DNA from: Thalassobius sp050633445
GTDB taxonomy: Bacteria; Pseudomonadota; Alphaproteobacteria; Rhodobacterales; Rhodobacteraceae
Assembly: GCA_050633445.1 (NCBI GenBank)
Contig: JBOEGN010000046.1
Location: 1 to 64,000, forward strand
Direction of reading: 5' to 3'
DNA length: 64,000 bases
Each line of letters starts with the position of its first letter. Position 1 is the stretch's first letter. Both the position numbers and the translations under genes were made by a program. Positions 33,901-42,740 of this stretch are shown here, one piece after another. Under the pieces are notes generated by a model. The model had not been told where the DNA came from. It saw nothing but the letters and a program-made list of their open reading frames with translations, and ran no database searches.

Positions 33901-34661
33901 GTTACTTGGCCCGTCAGACGCGTCTGCTCGGCAGAGCGGAGGGCGATATCAGCCTGGAAATCCGACACAGGTCCGGTTCCCGCGACGTTCAACGAGATCG
34001 CAGGCGCATCGGGAATGTTCAACAGCGTGGCGGCAAGCCCGCCCTGGGGTTCGACCAGCGACAGGTCCAGCGAGATATTCTGCGTTTCTTGCAGGAAACC
34101 GGCGCTTAGGGTGATTTGCCCAGATTTTCCACCGCCCCGCAGTACCGACAGATCGACCGATGCCGATCCACCCGCCAGTCTGGCCGAACCCGTGACGTTC
34201 AATTGCGCTGCCTGCCCTAGAATATCCTCGCCCAGCATCACGTTTGGAACCGAGAATTTGGCGATCCGCACCGACACCGGCAATTCGGGGATTTGTAGCG
34301 GCGTCGCTTCGGCGCTGGGCAGACTGGGGCTGGGGGCAGGTTTGCGCGGCATCAGCAATTGCTTGGCCGACAGCTCGGTCACGTTCAGTTCGCCCGACAG
34401 CAACGCGGCGCGGTTCCAGTCCAGCGTCACGTCCTTAAGGGTCAGCCAGACACCATCATCATCCGCAATGGTCAGGCTGTCGATCGACGCGGTCGAGCTG
34501 AGCGCGCCACGAAAACCCTCGATCTGGACGTCGCGACCGGCACCGGACAGGTTGTCCTCCAGCAGGCCCTCCAGAAATCCACGGTCTTCATTTTCGCTGG
34601 TCTGGGCGCTGAGCGACAATGGTAGCAACAGGCAGGAGGCAAGGAAAATACGTCGCATCAA
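30936..34661 (-). CDS. tamB: Translocation and assembly module inner-membrane component TamB
   Basis: 1241 residues: a signal anchor (MMRRIFLASCLLLPLSLSA), a very long beta-rich periplasmic region typical of AsmA/TamB bridge proteins, and a C-terminal DUF490 domain with GRLDILGKRFSLTEGLVQLQG near residue 1055. It spans the periplasm and, with TamA, helps insert certain outer-membrane proteins and, as recent work on AsmA-like proteins suggests, moves phospholipids. Its ATG overlaps the tamA stop by 4 bases. Immediately beyond its 3' end is tRNA-Arg on the opposite strand. Confidence 0.93.
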   Translation of the reverse strand: MMRRIFLASCLLLPLSLSAQTSENEDRGFLEGLLEDNLSGAGRDVQIEGFRGALSSTASIDSLTIADDDGVWLTLKDVTLDWNRAALLSGELNVTELSAKQLLMPRKPAPSPSLPSAEATPLQIPELPVSVRIAKFSVPNVMLGEDILGQAAQLNVTGSARLAGGSASVDLSVLRGGGKSGQITLSAGFLQETQNISLDLSLVEPQGGLAATLLNIPDAPAISLNVAGTGPVSDFQADIALRSAEQTRLTGQVTLGTDPESPASTRLNARLGGNMAPLLAPEYRAFFGAEPKLYFQGTRNADGALALDQFQLTTEALTAKGQARIGADGTLSHLSLRADLKATDGQPVLLPLSGPRNYVQAAQLSAAYDVDAGDRWAVTTDVTGLRRDDLSLGTATFEATGTYLGTSIAGNLRADLNDLSLEDPALAQAVGSQILATMAVDWTKGAPVSMTDIALQGDHFQASGDARVSRIPGSAELDIWLDLAAQTKTLRPYADLAGRDLDGAAQLRATGTIYPVSGGLDLQIDGTTRDLRVDIPRLDPFLLGRSTVEMHAERNESGAKLTTALINDFGRMDSLLSLGGQNGSGFVKLNVADLAPGLPELPGAAKINVFAKQDGQAWDMSADLTLPGENHAALKATLDTSDTQEAAIDGTATLTLRQLARFSDLAGQRLGGQLTGQIEGNAQLSDQSFGVSADIKASGLKTGIAVVDDLLRGPVTASAQASRDGTGVVKLQGAEMRTNQGDLAISSIGPDTLSLSATLRNLSVLTPELSGAANLSGTAALKQENWHLDITGHGPGGANLAAKGWVAGDGSDTSLALSGTSPMALANGFIRPMNLSGMARYDLRLAGPPSLQSTSGQITARNARLALPDQRLALEDIAADITLEAGTARVSVTSRAVSGGTISLNGPVGLSGPYNADLALQLDQVVLTDPTLYETTVSGPLTITGGLTGGARIAGQVQLGTTELRVPNPSGSDQADLPGLRHVGEPAAVNRTRSFAGLIQTDTAETSAGGVFALDLKVLAPDRIFVRGRGLDAELGGALSLKGDTNNVLPEGRFDLIRGRLDILGKRFSLTEGLVQLQGAFDPFIRFAASTDAGNTTATIVIEGQASAPELSFTSSPSLPQDEVLALILFGKDLSTISPLQAVRLAAAVRTLAGKGGDGIAGQVRRGLALDDLDVTTSDTGATEARVGKYLSENIYSEVTADTAGNSQINLNLNINRSVTARGRLASDGETGIGIFIENDY

Positions 34662-36457
34662 AAGGCTTGCCCGATCCCGATATAGAATTGCACCCCATCG
34701 CCGGTATTGCCCGACAGCGGGCCTGCGATGTCCAGCCGGATAGGCCCGACGCTGGTGTCATAGCGCAGCCCAATGCCCGCGCCCGAATGCCAAGCACCAC
34801 TGCCGTCATACAGGCTCTCGCTCCCGATATAGCCCGCATCGGCAAAGCCAACGACGCTGATCGAGGGCGTCACCTTGGCCCGCAGTTCGGTCGAAAACCC
34901 GACAAAGCTGCGCCCGCCAATGGCATTGCCGCCACCCAAGTCTATTTCCAGTGATTGATAGGGTTGTCCGCGCACGGTTCCCCCGCCACCTGAATAGAAC
35001 AGGAAATCCGGCGAGGTTTCGCTTAACGCTGGCCCCATGACGGAACCGAATTGCAGCCGACCCGCCGCGACCAGCCGATCCCCCAGCCCATGATATACGC
35101 GCGCGTCCAAGGTGGTCTGCGCGCCCGAAGTCTCTCCGTTCAGGCCAAGGAAAGGGGTGATCTTGGTGCTAACGTAGTGCCCGCGCGAGGGGTTCAGGAC
35201 ATCATCACGGTGGTCCCAGCGCAGCGCCAGCGGCGTGCTGAACAGGGTAAAGGTCCGGTTGCCAAATGCGTCATTGGTATCGGCATAGCTCAGGGCCAGC
35301 TCTAGGTCGCCTTCTAGGTGATCGGTGAACCCGCGCGTGGCCCCGATGGCCAGGGTGGCCTGATCTGCGCGATAGGTTTTTTCGTCCAGGCTCTCCAGCT
35401 CAAGATAGGCATAAAGCTTGGTGTCCGCGCCGAAACTGGCGGGGCGTTCGAACCGAGCGCCCAGACTGTAGTCCAGCCCGCCGGTGGTGCCGCCAATGCC
35501 CGAAACCTCGCCGTCCAGCGTCAGGCGCTCAGCCCCACCCAGAATGTTGCGATGCAGCCAGAATCCCGACAGGGTGATGCCCTCGTAGTTCGAGACTTCG
35601 GCCCCAAGGCCATAGCGGCGGGGTTTTTCATCCACGACCTGCGCGGTGATATCCATCGTGTCGCCGGGGCCCAGCTGTTTGGCCTCGGTCAGGCTGACAG
35701 ATCGGAACGCGCCCGTGCGGCGCAAACGCGTGGCGGCTTTCTCCAGGTCTTTGGGGCTGAAAGTCTGACCCGAGGGCAGTCCTGCAATCCGGGCGATCCG
35801 ACGCTCGCTGACATTGCTTTCGCCGGTGATAAGCAGGGTTCCGAAGGTCACCTTGGGGCCGGGTTCGATCGTGATTTTGGCATCCAGACGCTGGACGCTG
35901 TGATCGGCCAGCAGGTGCTGATGCGCAGGCTGGGCCTTGGCATATCCGGCTAGCCGCCAGGCATCCACAGCGGTTTCCACGGCCTGCAACACCACCGTCG
36001 AGCGCGCGATTTGTCCGGGCTGAAACCCCTCGGGCAGCGAGGTTTCAGGGGCCAGGGGGGTCACCTTGGCGGTGCCAAACCGAAAGGGTTTGCCGGGGTC
36101 AACAGACACAGTAATCGTGCTAACGGTTTTGGGGGCGTTCAGGGGGGGGATCGCTGCGGCCTCTTGCCCGTCCAGCCGGATCGAGATCACGCCCGAATAA
36201 TACCCCTGTGCATAGAGCGTTTCCAACAGCCGCTGATAATCCGCCTGCGCGGTCGAGAACAGATCCTGCGGGTCGCTGACGCCTTCGTCGCGCGCCAAAC
36301 GCAGCAACGACGCGGCGCGCAGCCGGTCTTGCAGGCCGTCATTTTGGGTGCCTGCAAGGGTGATGGTCAATGACTCCAGCGCGGCGGCTGGGGCAGCGAT
36401 CAACCAAACGGCTGCGCCAATGGCAAGAAGGGGGCGGGTCAACACATCAGGTCCCAA
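34658..36457 (-). CDS. tamA: Outer-membrane assembly factor TamA (BamA/Omp85 family)
   Basis: About 599 residues. A hydrophobic leader (LTRPLLAIGAAVWLIAAPAAALE) is followed by three POTRA-like repeats up to about residue 270 and a 16-strand Omp85 barrel with SFVGFSTELRAKVTPSISVVG near the end and the C-terminal aromatic signature. It forms the outer-membrane partner of TamB. The start is uncertain: 36457 is a TTG, and a GTG at 36445 with GGGA upstream is an equally good choice. Overlaps tamB, so the two are coupled. Confidence 0.9.
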   Translation of the reverse strand: MGPDVLTRPLLAIGAAVWLIAAPAAALESLTITLAGTQNDGLQDRLRAASLLRLARDEGVSDPQDLFSTAQADYQRLLETLYAQGYYSGVISIRLDGQEAAAIPPLNAPKTVSTITVSVDPGKPFRFGTAKVTPLAPETSLPEGFQPGQIARSTVVLQAVETAVDAWRLAGYAKAQPAHQHLLADHSVQRLDAKITIEPGPKVTFGTLLITGESNVSERRIARIAGLPSGQTFSPKDLEKAATRLRRTGAFRSVSLTEAKQLGPGDTMDITAQVVDEKPRRYGLGAEVSNYEGITLSGFWLHRNILGGAERLTLDGEVSGIGGTTGGLDYSLGARFERPASFGADTKLYAYLELESLDEKTYRADQATLAIGATRGFTDHLEGDLELALSYADTNDAFGNRTFTLFSTPLALRWDHRDDVLNPSRGHYVSTKITPFLGLNGETSGAQTTLDARVYHGLGDRLVAAGRLQFGSVMGPALSETSPDFLFYSGGGGTVRGQPYQSLEIDLGGGNAIGGRSFVGFSTELRAKVTPSISVVGFADAGYIGSESLYDGSGAWHSGAGIGLRYDTSVGPIRLDIAGPLSGNTGDGVQFYIGIGQAF

Positions 36458-36557
36458 TGGGTTCGCGGTTTCAGGTGCAGGATAGGCCCGCTCGGCCCGA
36501 AGTACACGCGCATTTCCCGGATTTCACGACCGAATGGCAGGTTTCTGCCGCGGATGT

Positions 36558-37784
36558 CTATTGGTAGGCGCTGCGCTTTGCGACTGTCTGTCCGTCCTCG
36601 AGCCCGGCAGGGGGATATAGCACGATCGGATCGCCTTCGGCCACACCGTCAGAGAGGGCGGCGGTCAGCCCATTATTCGCTGCAACCTTGACCGGGGTCA
36701 GCACGGCTGCGCCGTCGCGTATCACGAACAAGGCCCACCCATCCAAGCCGTTGCGGAACAACGCGCCCGCAGGCACCGTCAGCGCGGCGTCGTCAGTCCA
36801 GGTGATGATCCGGGTTTCTACGCGAAATCCATGCCCCAGCGCTGCGCGATCCTGAAATGGGCTGGTAAAGGCGATGGTAACCTTGACCCGCTGCTCCTCG
36901 ACCCCCAAGGCGGAAACTTTGGTAAAGCCCCAGGGTTCAATCCGCGACACGGTGCCCATCAGAACGTCCTCGCCGCCCCAGTTGTCGATGATCACAGAAT
37001 CGCCCGGAGCGATCTGCACGGCGTCGGTGGATAACAGTTCGGCCACGACTTCCAGATCGGTTTCGATACTGCCGATCTCCAAAATAGGGGTGCCAGCGGG
37101 AACGGTGATTTCCGACCGCTGCATAATCCGCAAAACAGATCCCTGAACCGGAGCAACGAGGGACAGCACGTTTTCGCCCTCGTCACCACCATTCGCGGCC
37201 CCGTCAAACGAGATCAGCGCCGCGCGGGCATTGTTCAGTTCTGCGATCCGCATCGAGATCGCTGCCCTTGTGGTATCCAGCGCGGCATTGGCAGCGCGAG
37301 CGGCACGCTCAACCGTTTCCAGCGCGGCCTTGCTGGCAATGTCGCTTTCGTACAGGCGACGGGTGCGTTCTAGGTTGGCCTCGGCCAGGTCACGATCCGC
37401 CTGGGCCTTGTTTACGTCTGCTTCGGCGACACGCAGCGCGGCCTCTGCGGCTTTGACGTTGGTGCTGGCCTGTTCGCGCGACCGTGCGTCGAGCGCCGCC
37501 GGAGAGGTCGGCAGCATTCGCGCCACAACCGTGTCGGCAGTTACTTTGTCGCCCGGTTGAACCGTCAGGCGCATCAGCCGCCCCGCGATGGGGGTCGAAA
37601 CAACATAGGCCTCGTGCACCTGGGTGCGACCTTCTTCGTCAATCGTGACCTGCATGGGCGCGCGGGTCACGCTGGCCATATCCACCAGCACAGGGCGTGG
37701 CCAAAAGGCATAGGTCAGCGCGCCGCCGATCAGCGCCAGAACCACCAGCGTCACCACCATCCGAGAACGTTTTTTCTGTGCCAT
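36558..37784 (-). CDS. HlyD/RND-type periplasmic adaptor protein
   Basis: 408 residues. One N-terminal membrane anchor (MVVTLVVLALIGGALTYAFW), a lipoyl half-motif GRLMRLTVQPGDKVTADTVVARM near residue 68, a long coiled coil (about 95-190, Ala/Glu/Arg rich), the second lipoyl half around VAPVQGSVLRIM near 211, and beta-barrel and membrane-proximal domains. It should link an inner-membrane ABC pump to an outer-membrane channel. Followed upstream on the same strand by FtsX-type permease and ATPase genes, making an ATPase-permease-adaptor operon. No TolC homologue is nearby. Confidence 0.9.
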   Translation of the reverse strand: MAQKKRSRMVVTLVVLALIGGALTYAFWPRPVLVDMASVTRAPMQVTIDEEGRTQVHEAYVVSTPIAGRLMRLTVQPGDKVTADTVVARMLPTSPAALDARSREQASTNVKAAEAALRVAEADVNKAQADRDLAEANLERTRRLYESDIASKAALETVERAARAANAALDTTRAAISMRIAELNNARAALISFDGAANGGDEGENVLSLVAPVQGSVLRIMQRSEITVPAGTPILEIGSIETDLEVVAELLSTDAVQIAPGDSVIIDNWGGEDVLMGTVSRIEPWGFTKVSALGVEEQRVKVTIAFTSPFQDRAALGHGFRVETRIITWTDDAALTVPAGALFRNGLDGWALFVIRDGAAVLTPVKVAANNGLTAALSDGVAEGDPIVLYPPAGLEDGQTVAKRSAYQ

Positions 37785-37791
37785 CTCTGTC

Positions 37792-40158
37792 TCAGTCCCT
37801 TGTTTTCAGTGCAGCAACCATGTCGATCCTGTCCAGGTCCCGCTTGACCAGCCAACCCGATACGGCGGCCGAAATCAGGACGGCGCTGATCGCCATCCCA
37901 TAGCCCTGCGCGCTAAAGCTGACTGGAATCTGGTATATATCAGTCGAGAAGCCTTTGACCGTGAGATAGGTCAAACCATAGCCCAGCCCGATCCCCAATG
38001 GCAGCGCGGCCAGCGTCACCACGGCCAATTCGCCCAGCAACACGAACGAGGCTTCGGATTTCGAAAACCCCATGACACGCAGGCTGGCCAGATCGCGCGC
38101 CCGTTCAGCAAAGGCAATACGGGCCGAGTTGTAGACGATCCCGAAGGTGATGATCGCCGCGATCCCCAGCATGATGAACCGCACCGCGCCGGGGCCTTGG
38201 TTCATGATCTCGACCAGCGCCGCGCGGATGTCGGACTTTAACGAAATACCCGCGATCATCGGCATTTCCTTCAGCGCATCTGTGAGCGGTTCCAGCTGCG
38301 CCTCGTCGATGGTTAACAGCGCACCCGTCACCTGGCCGGGCTCGTTCAGTGCTGCCGTCAACGCGTCTAGCTCCATGAAAGCCGGCGCGCCCATCAAGGT
38401 CTCGGCCACGCCGATGACAGGCAGATACAACACAGGCCGGTGGCCTTCGCGGATTTCTGCGGTCAGGGTGTCGCCGCCCTGCAAATGCAGGATTTCCGCC
38501 AGCGCTTTGGACAGGATCACGCCTTCTTGGCGCATTGCGATCGGGTTTTCATCGGCATCAATCACGCGGTTCAGAACCGGAAATTCCGGCCGGCCTTCGA
38601 TCGCGCCACGATAGGAATAGGTGCCATTGCGGAACACAGCCGACACCGCGCGCGAGGGCTCGACATGATCCACACCCTTCAACCTGCCAAGTTCCAGCAA
38701 GGCTTTGTCGGTTTGCTTGGTGGTGAAGGTAACAGCCATGTCGCCGCGATTCATCACGTTGAAACTCAGGTCCAGCGTGGTGTCAAACCCCTCCATCAGC
38801 GACAGCGAACTAACGGACAAAGCCAGACCCGTGCCGATCCCGATCACGGCACCCAGCATCCGACCGGGATAGCGGGTCAGGCGGCGTAAAACCATGCGGC
38901 TGGGTTGGTCCAGCCAGCGTTTCAACCGCGCGGCCAAGTCGAAACTCCGCGAATAATCCGGCGGGGCAGGGGGGCGCATGGCCACCGCCGGGGTCAGGCG
39001 GAACACGCCCCTAAGCACGAACAGACTGCCCACCGAGGCGGTCAGGATCGACACGGTAAAACCAGTCACAAAACTGCGCGGGTCAACGGTGAAAACAAGG
39101 AACGGAAATTTGTAGTAGAGCTGGTAAAACTTGGCCAGTGAACTGCCCGCGATGATGCCTCCGATGCTGCCGACAATGGCGCCCAGAACGGCGATCACAA
39201 GAACCAGTTTCAGGTAGTGCAGGCTGACCTCGACCGAGGAATAGCCAAACGCCTTTAGCAGCCCGATCTGTTCACGTTCGGCTTGGACCATCCGATTGAT
39301 CACGATGTACAAAAGAAAGGCCGCAACCCCCAGAAAGATCGGCGGCACAACGTTTGCGGTGCTGCCTAGGCCGCGGATCTCCTCGCTGACAAAACGGTTG
39401 GAGGTAAGGTCCTCCAGCCCAAAAGACCCTACGGCACCGTATGGCGCAAGAATCTCGTCCGTGGCCAGAATAACCGATTGAGGATTGGTGCCGCGCGACA
39501 GCGACATGATGGCCTGATTAAAGGCCCCCTGCATGTCATAGGCCGCAGCCAGCGCCGAAAACCGCATCCAGAAAACGGCGAACCGAGCGTCATCGGGCAC
39601 CATCTCGCCAGGGGCTGTGGAGTACAGAAACTCGGGCGATTGCGCGAAACCGGTGATGCGAAAGCTGCGGCGCGTGCCGTTCATCGTGGCGGTCAGTTCA
39701 TCGTTCAAGGCCAGATCACGGGCTTTGGCAAACCCTTCGAGCAGCAGAATTTCGTCAGACCGGCCAAGCGCGGGCAAACGGCCTGCGGTCAGATAAACAT
39801 CATTCAGACGCGGACGCCCGGTATCTGGCAGGGACAAGGCCTGCGCGCGCACCGGCAGTTCCTTGTCGCCGATGTCGATAAGGGCACCACCGCTGACGCG
39901 ACCCTCAACCGCCGCGACACCGGGGATGGCGGCCAGACGCTCCAGCATGCGTTCGGGCGCACGGGTCACGGGGGCAAAGACCTCGGCCAGGCGATAGCGG
40001 TCGTAATAGGCCAGCCGGGTTTCATCCAGCGTATTCACCAGCCCCTTCATCATGACCAGCATCAGCACGCCCACGGCGATCACCAGACCGATCGCTGCGG
40101 CCTGTCCCTTGATCCGGGACAGATCGCGCAACAGCTTTCTGTCCAGCGGGCTTACCAT
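37792..40158 (-). CDS. ABC exporter permease with two FtsX domains
   Basis: 788 residues with an N-terminal membrane helix (AAAIGLVIAVGVLMLVMMKGL), an extracytoplasmic domain, a first FtsX triplet near residues 275-400 and a second after about 650 (IMLGIAAIITFGIVYNSARIAFAERARDLASLRVMGFS). Members of this mechanotransmission type (MacB, DevC, LolCE relatives) move lipids or peptides from the periplasmic side. The end overlaps the ATPase start by 7 bases. The adaptor gene lies 7 bases downstream. Confidence 0.88.
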   Translation of the reverse strand: MVSPLDRKLLRDLSRIKGQAAAIGLVIAVGVLMLVMMKGLVNTLDETRLAYYDRYRLAEVFAPVTRAPERMLERLAAIPGVAAVEGRVSGGALIDIGDKELPVRAQALSLPDTGRPRLNDVYLTAGRLPALGRSDEILLLEGFAKARDLALNDELTATMNGTRRSFRITGFAQSPEFLYSTAPGEMVPDDARFAVFWMRFSALAAAYDMQGAFNQAIMSLSRGTNPQSVILATDEILAPYGAVGSFGLEDLTSNRFVSEEIRGLGSTANVVPPIFLGVAAFLLYIVINRMVQAEREQIGLLKAFGYSSVEVSLHYLKLVLVIAVLGAIVGSIGGIIAGSSLAKFYQLYYKFPFLVFTVDPRSFVTGFTVSILTASVGSLFVLRGVFRLTPAVAMRPPAPPDYSRSFDLAARLKRWLDQPSRMVLRRLTRYPGRMLGAVIGIGTGLALSVSSLSLMEGFDTTLDLSFNVMNRGDMAVTFTTKQTDKALLELGRLKGVDHVEPSRAVSAVFRNGTYSYRGAIEGRPEFPVLNRVIDADENPIAMRQEGVILSKALAEILHLQGGDTLTAEIREGHRPVLYLPVIGVAETLMGAPAFMELDALTAALNEPGQVTGALLTIDEAQLEPLTDALKEMPMIAGISLKSDIRAALVEIMNQGPGAVRFIMLGIAAIITFGIVYNSARIAFAERARDLASLRVMGFSKSEASFVLLGELAVVTLAALPLGIGLGYGLTYLTVKGFSTDIYQIPVSFSAQGYGMAISAVLISAAVSGWLVKRDLDRIDMVAALKTRD

Positions 40159-40874
40159 TCGATCTCTTCCGCAGTCAGTTTGGTGTCATTGGTGATGACC
40201 TCTCGGATGCCGCCGTCGGCAAAGTGGATCACCCGGTCGGCCAAAGCGGCGGTGCTGGCGGCGTGAGTCACGATGATGACCGTGGTGCCCAGTTTTTCAT
40301 TCACATCCGTCAACACCTTTAGCACAGCGCGGCCCGTTGCGCTGTCCAGCGCGCCGGTGGGTTCGTCACAAAACAGCACCGTTGGCTGCTTGGCCACGGC
40401 GCGCGCGATTGCCACGCGCTGTTGTTCGCCGCCCGACATCTCTGATGGAAAATGATGCGCGCGTTCGTCCAGCCCAACCAAAGCCAGCGCCTGCCCGGCA
40501 TCCATCGGATCGGTCGAGATTTCTGTCACCAGCTCCACATTCTCGCGGGCATTCAGGCTGGGCATCAGGTTGTAGAACTGAAAAACAAATCCCACATGGT
40601 CGCGCCGATACCGCGTCAATTCGGCATCTGACAGGGCGGTCAGCTCGGTGTCCTGGAAATGAGCGGTGCCAGAGGTGGGGCGATCCAGACCGCCAAGGAT
40701 GTTCAAAAGCGTGGATTTGCCGCTGCCCGAGGGGCCCAGCAGCACCACGAACTCTCCGCTCGGAATGGTCAGGTCCACGCCGCGCAAGGCGTGCACCGCA
40801 GCCGCGCCTTCGCCATAGGTCTTGGTCAGGCCTTTGGTGGCAAATGCTGTCCGTTTCGGGGATGGATTGGTCAT
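40152..40874 (-). CDS. ABC exporter ATP-binding protein (MacB/LolD/DevA type)
   Basis: 240 residues: Walker A GPSGSGKSTLLN near residue 47, Q-loop QFYNLMPSLNARENV near 101, signature MSGGEQQRVAIARAV near 144, Walker B VLFCDEPTGALD near 165, H-loop THAAS near 201. The FQFYNLMPSL and GALD features define the exporter class that pairs with FtsX-type permeases. Drives the 788-residue permease encoded directly downstream; the HlyD adaptor completes a tripartite pump. Substrate unknown. Confidence 0.92.
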   Translation of the reverse strand: MTNPSPKRTAFATKGLTKTYGEGAAAVHALRGVDLTIPSGEFVVLLGPSGSGKSTLLNILGGLDRPTSGTAHFQDTELTALSDAELTRYRRDHVGFVFQFYNLMPSLNARENVELVTEISTDPMDAGQALALVGLDERAHHFPSEMSGGEQQRVAIARAVAKQPTVLFCDEPTGALDSATGRAVLKVLTDVNEKLGTTVIIVTHAASTAALADRVIHFADGGIREVITNDTKLTAEEIEW

Positions 40875-40946
40875 GATGGCCCCCTTTGCAACTGGGGATA
40901 GCCTATCTGATCTTACCGTGCGGACCAGTGCAAATCGGAGATACCG

Positions 40947-41876
40947 TCACGGCAAAATTTGCAGCCATACCCAAGCTGTAAAGATACATAAGATCGTGCC
41001 CAGCAGTATCGAAGAGGCTGCGACCCTTTTGCCCACGCCGTACATGTTGGCAAAAAGGTAGGTGTTCACGCCGGGTGCCATCGCGGCCGTCAGCACGGCC
41101 GAGCGTTCGCTGGCCATCGACAGATTCATCCCTTTGGCCAGGCCGAGCACCAGCAGCGGATGCACCAGCAGCCCGATCGCCAGTACAAAGGCGATCACTT
41201 TCAGGTCGCCTTCGGGGCGATATCGGAACAGCACACCTCCAAGACCGAACAGGGCCGCCGGCAAGGCAGCGCGTACCATCAGCTCTAATGCAGCTGTCAG
41301 GGGCGCGGGCAAGGTGGTGCCCGTCAGGTTCACGGCAAACCCCAGGATCAGGCCAAGCACCAGCGCATTGCGGAACATCGCGGTGGCCACCTGACGGGCC
41401 AGTTTTAGCGGAGAGCGGCTGCGGGCGCGGGTGATCTCCATCACGGTGATGCCCAGCATGTAGCAGAACGGCGAATGCACCGCGATGATCGCATAGTTGC
41501 CGCCAAGGGCGTCTGTGCCAAAGGCACGCTCGGTGATCGGCAGGCCCAGCAGCAATGAATTGGAGAACAGGCCGACGAAGCCAATCGCGACGCTATCCTC
41601 CCACGGGCGACCAAACAGGAATCGTGCGCCGAGCATCGCCAGAGCAAAGCAGGTCGCCGCTCCGGTGTAAAAGGAGAGCAGAAGTCGCCAGTCAAAGCTT
41701 TGAGCAAGATCCAGTTTCGAAATGGCAAGAAAGAGCAGGCTGGGGATCGCGAAATTCTGGGCAAAGATCATCAGGCCATCGACCTGAGACTCTGTGAGCA
41801 GGCCTCTCCATACGGCTGCATAGCCGAACCCAATGACCAGAAAGACGGGCAGAACGACGTTTAACAGGTCATGCAT
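40947..41876 (-). CDS. AEC-family transporter
   Basis: 309 residues with ten predicted membrane helices in two halves, beginning VVLPVFLVIGFGYAAVWRG, the entry typical of the auxin-efflux-carrier (AEC) family, with the pore region near GAMAPGVNTYLFANMYGVG (written here from about residue 265). Bacterial members export or import small organic acids such as malate or malonate. Not evidently linked in function to its neighbours. It lies 66 bases after the MBL hydrolase gene, with an intergenic repeat-like motif between. Confidence 0.83.
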   Translation of the reverse strand: MHDLLNVVLPVFLVIGFGYAAVWRGLLTESQVDGLMIFAQNFAIPSLLFLAISKLDLAQSFDWRLLLSFYTGAATCFALAMLGARFLFGRPWEDSVAIGFVGLFSNSLLLGLPITERAFGTDALGGNYAIIAVHSPFCYMLGITVMEITRARSRSPLKLARQVATAMFRNALVLGLILGFAVNLTGTTLPAPLTAALELMVRAALPAALFGLGGVLFRYRPEGDLKVIAFVLAIGLLVHPLLVLGLAKGMNLSMASERSAVLTAAMAPGVNTYLFANMYGVGKRVAASSILLGTILCIFTAWVWLQILP

Positions 41877-41904
41877 CGCAACGAGCCTTGCGTGGTTTGA
41901 GGGG

Positions 41905-41923
41905 CCTCCGGCGGGAGTATTTG
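41905..41923. repeat. Short GC-rich intergenic motif typical of Rhodobacterales
   Basis: CCTCCGGCGGGAGTATTTG contains a CTCC/GGAG mini-hairpin followed by an AT step. From general familiarity I recognise this as a motif repeated in many intergenic regions of Rhodobacterales genomes; only this copy is evident here. It lies between the MBL hydrolase and AEC genes. Confidence 0.45.
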
Positions 41924-41942
41924 AAGAGCAAAGAAAGCGCCG

Positions 41943-42740
41943 TCAGACCTGATAGGAAAGGGTCATTCCGTCAAAGGCGGGTGTGATATGATCAGGCGTT
42001 TCGTCGTCAAGGGTCTGATAATCAAGGTCGATATGCATGTTGGTCAGCACGGCGCGGCGGGGAGCTGCGCGGGCGATCCATTCCAGCGACTGTTCCAGAT
42101 GCGAATGTGTGGGATGGGGCGTGCGGCGCAAAGTGTCCAAGATCCAGCAATCCAGGCCTTGCAAGGCGTTCCAGGCATCATCATAGATTTGTGCAACATC
42201 AGGCAGGTAGGCCAGATCGTGGATGCGGAACCCCAGCGCGTCTATGCTGCCATGATTGACCTTGAAGGGGGTCAGGGTGATGTCGCCTCCGGGGCCGGAA
42301 ATGGTGACATCGTTTTTGATCGTGTGCATGTCCAGGATCGGCGGATAGGGGCTGTCATCAGGTTGGATGAAGGCATAGCCAAAGCGCGAGAACAGGTTGT
42401 TCTGCGTGTCTCCGTCAGCCCAGACGGGCAGGCGTTTGCGCATGTTGAAGACGATCATGCGCAGGTCATCCAGGCCATGGACATGATCGGCGTGCGAATG
42501 GGTCCACACAACGCCGTCCAGTCGGCCAATCCCGGCGTCCAGCAGCTGTTGCCGCATATCCGGCGTGGTGTCGATCAGGACGGTGGTGGTGCCAGCCTCG
42601 GTGATGCGTTCCACCAGCAAAGAGCAACGGCGGCGCAGGTTACGTGGGTTGTTGGGGTCGCAATCGCCCCAATGGCCGCCAAGACGCGGCACTCCGCCGG
42701 ACGAGCCACAGCCCAGTATGGTAAAGCGCAGTTCGGCCAT
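41943..42740 (-). CDS. MBL-fold metallohydrolase (PhnP-like)
   Basis: 265 residues with the metal-binding H-x-H-x-D-H motif as THSHADHVHGLDDL near residue 81, an N-terminal ILGCGSSGGVPRLGG strand-turn and later histidines (NHGS, NMHIDLDY). This is the PhnP/RNase Z-like branch of the metallo-beta-lactamase fold, hydrolysing phosphodiesters. Specific substrate (cyclic phosphate, cyclic nucleotide) is unknown. Its start touches the tatD stop (base 42740 shared), the usual holB-tatD-MBL arrangement in alphaproteobacteria. Confidence 0.87.
   Translation of the reverse strand: MAELRFTILGCGSSGGVPRLGGHWGDCDPNNPRNLRRRCSLLVERITEAGTTTVLIDTTPDMRQQLLDAGIGRLDGVVWTHSHADHVHGLDDLRMIVFNMRKRLPVWADGDTQNNLFSRFGYAFIQPDDSPYPPILDMHTIKNDVTISGPGGDITLTPFKVNHGSIDALGFRIHDLAYLPDVAQIYDDAWNALQGLDCWILDTLRRTPHPTHSHLEQSLEWIARAAPRRAVLTNMHIDLDYQTLDDETPDHITPAFDGMTLSYQV

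Noticed and set aside
36457..36567. 36-codon plus-strand frame between tamA and the HlyD gene (MGSRFQVQDRPAR...)
   Set aside because: Too short, overlaps both neighbours and has no ribosome binding site; no evidence of a product.
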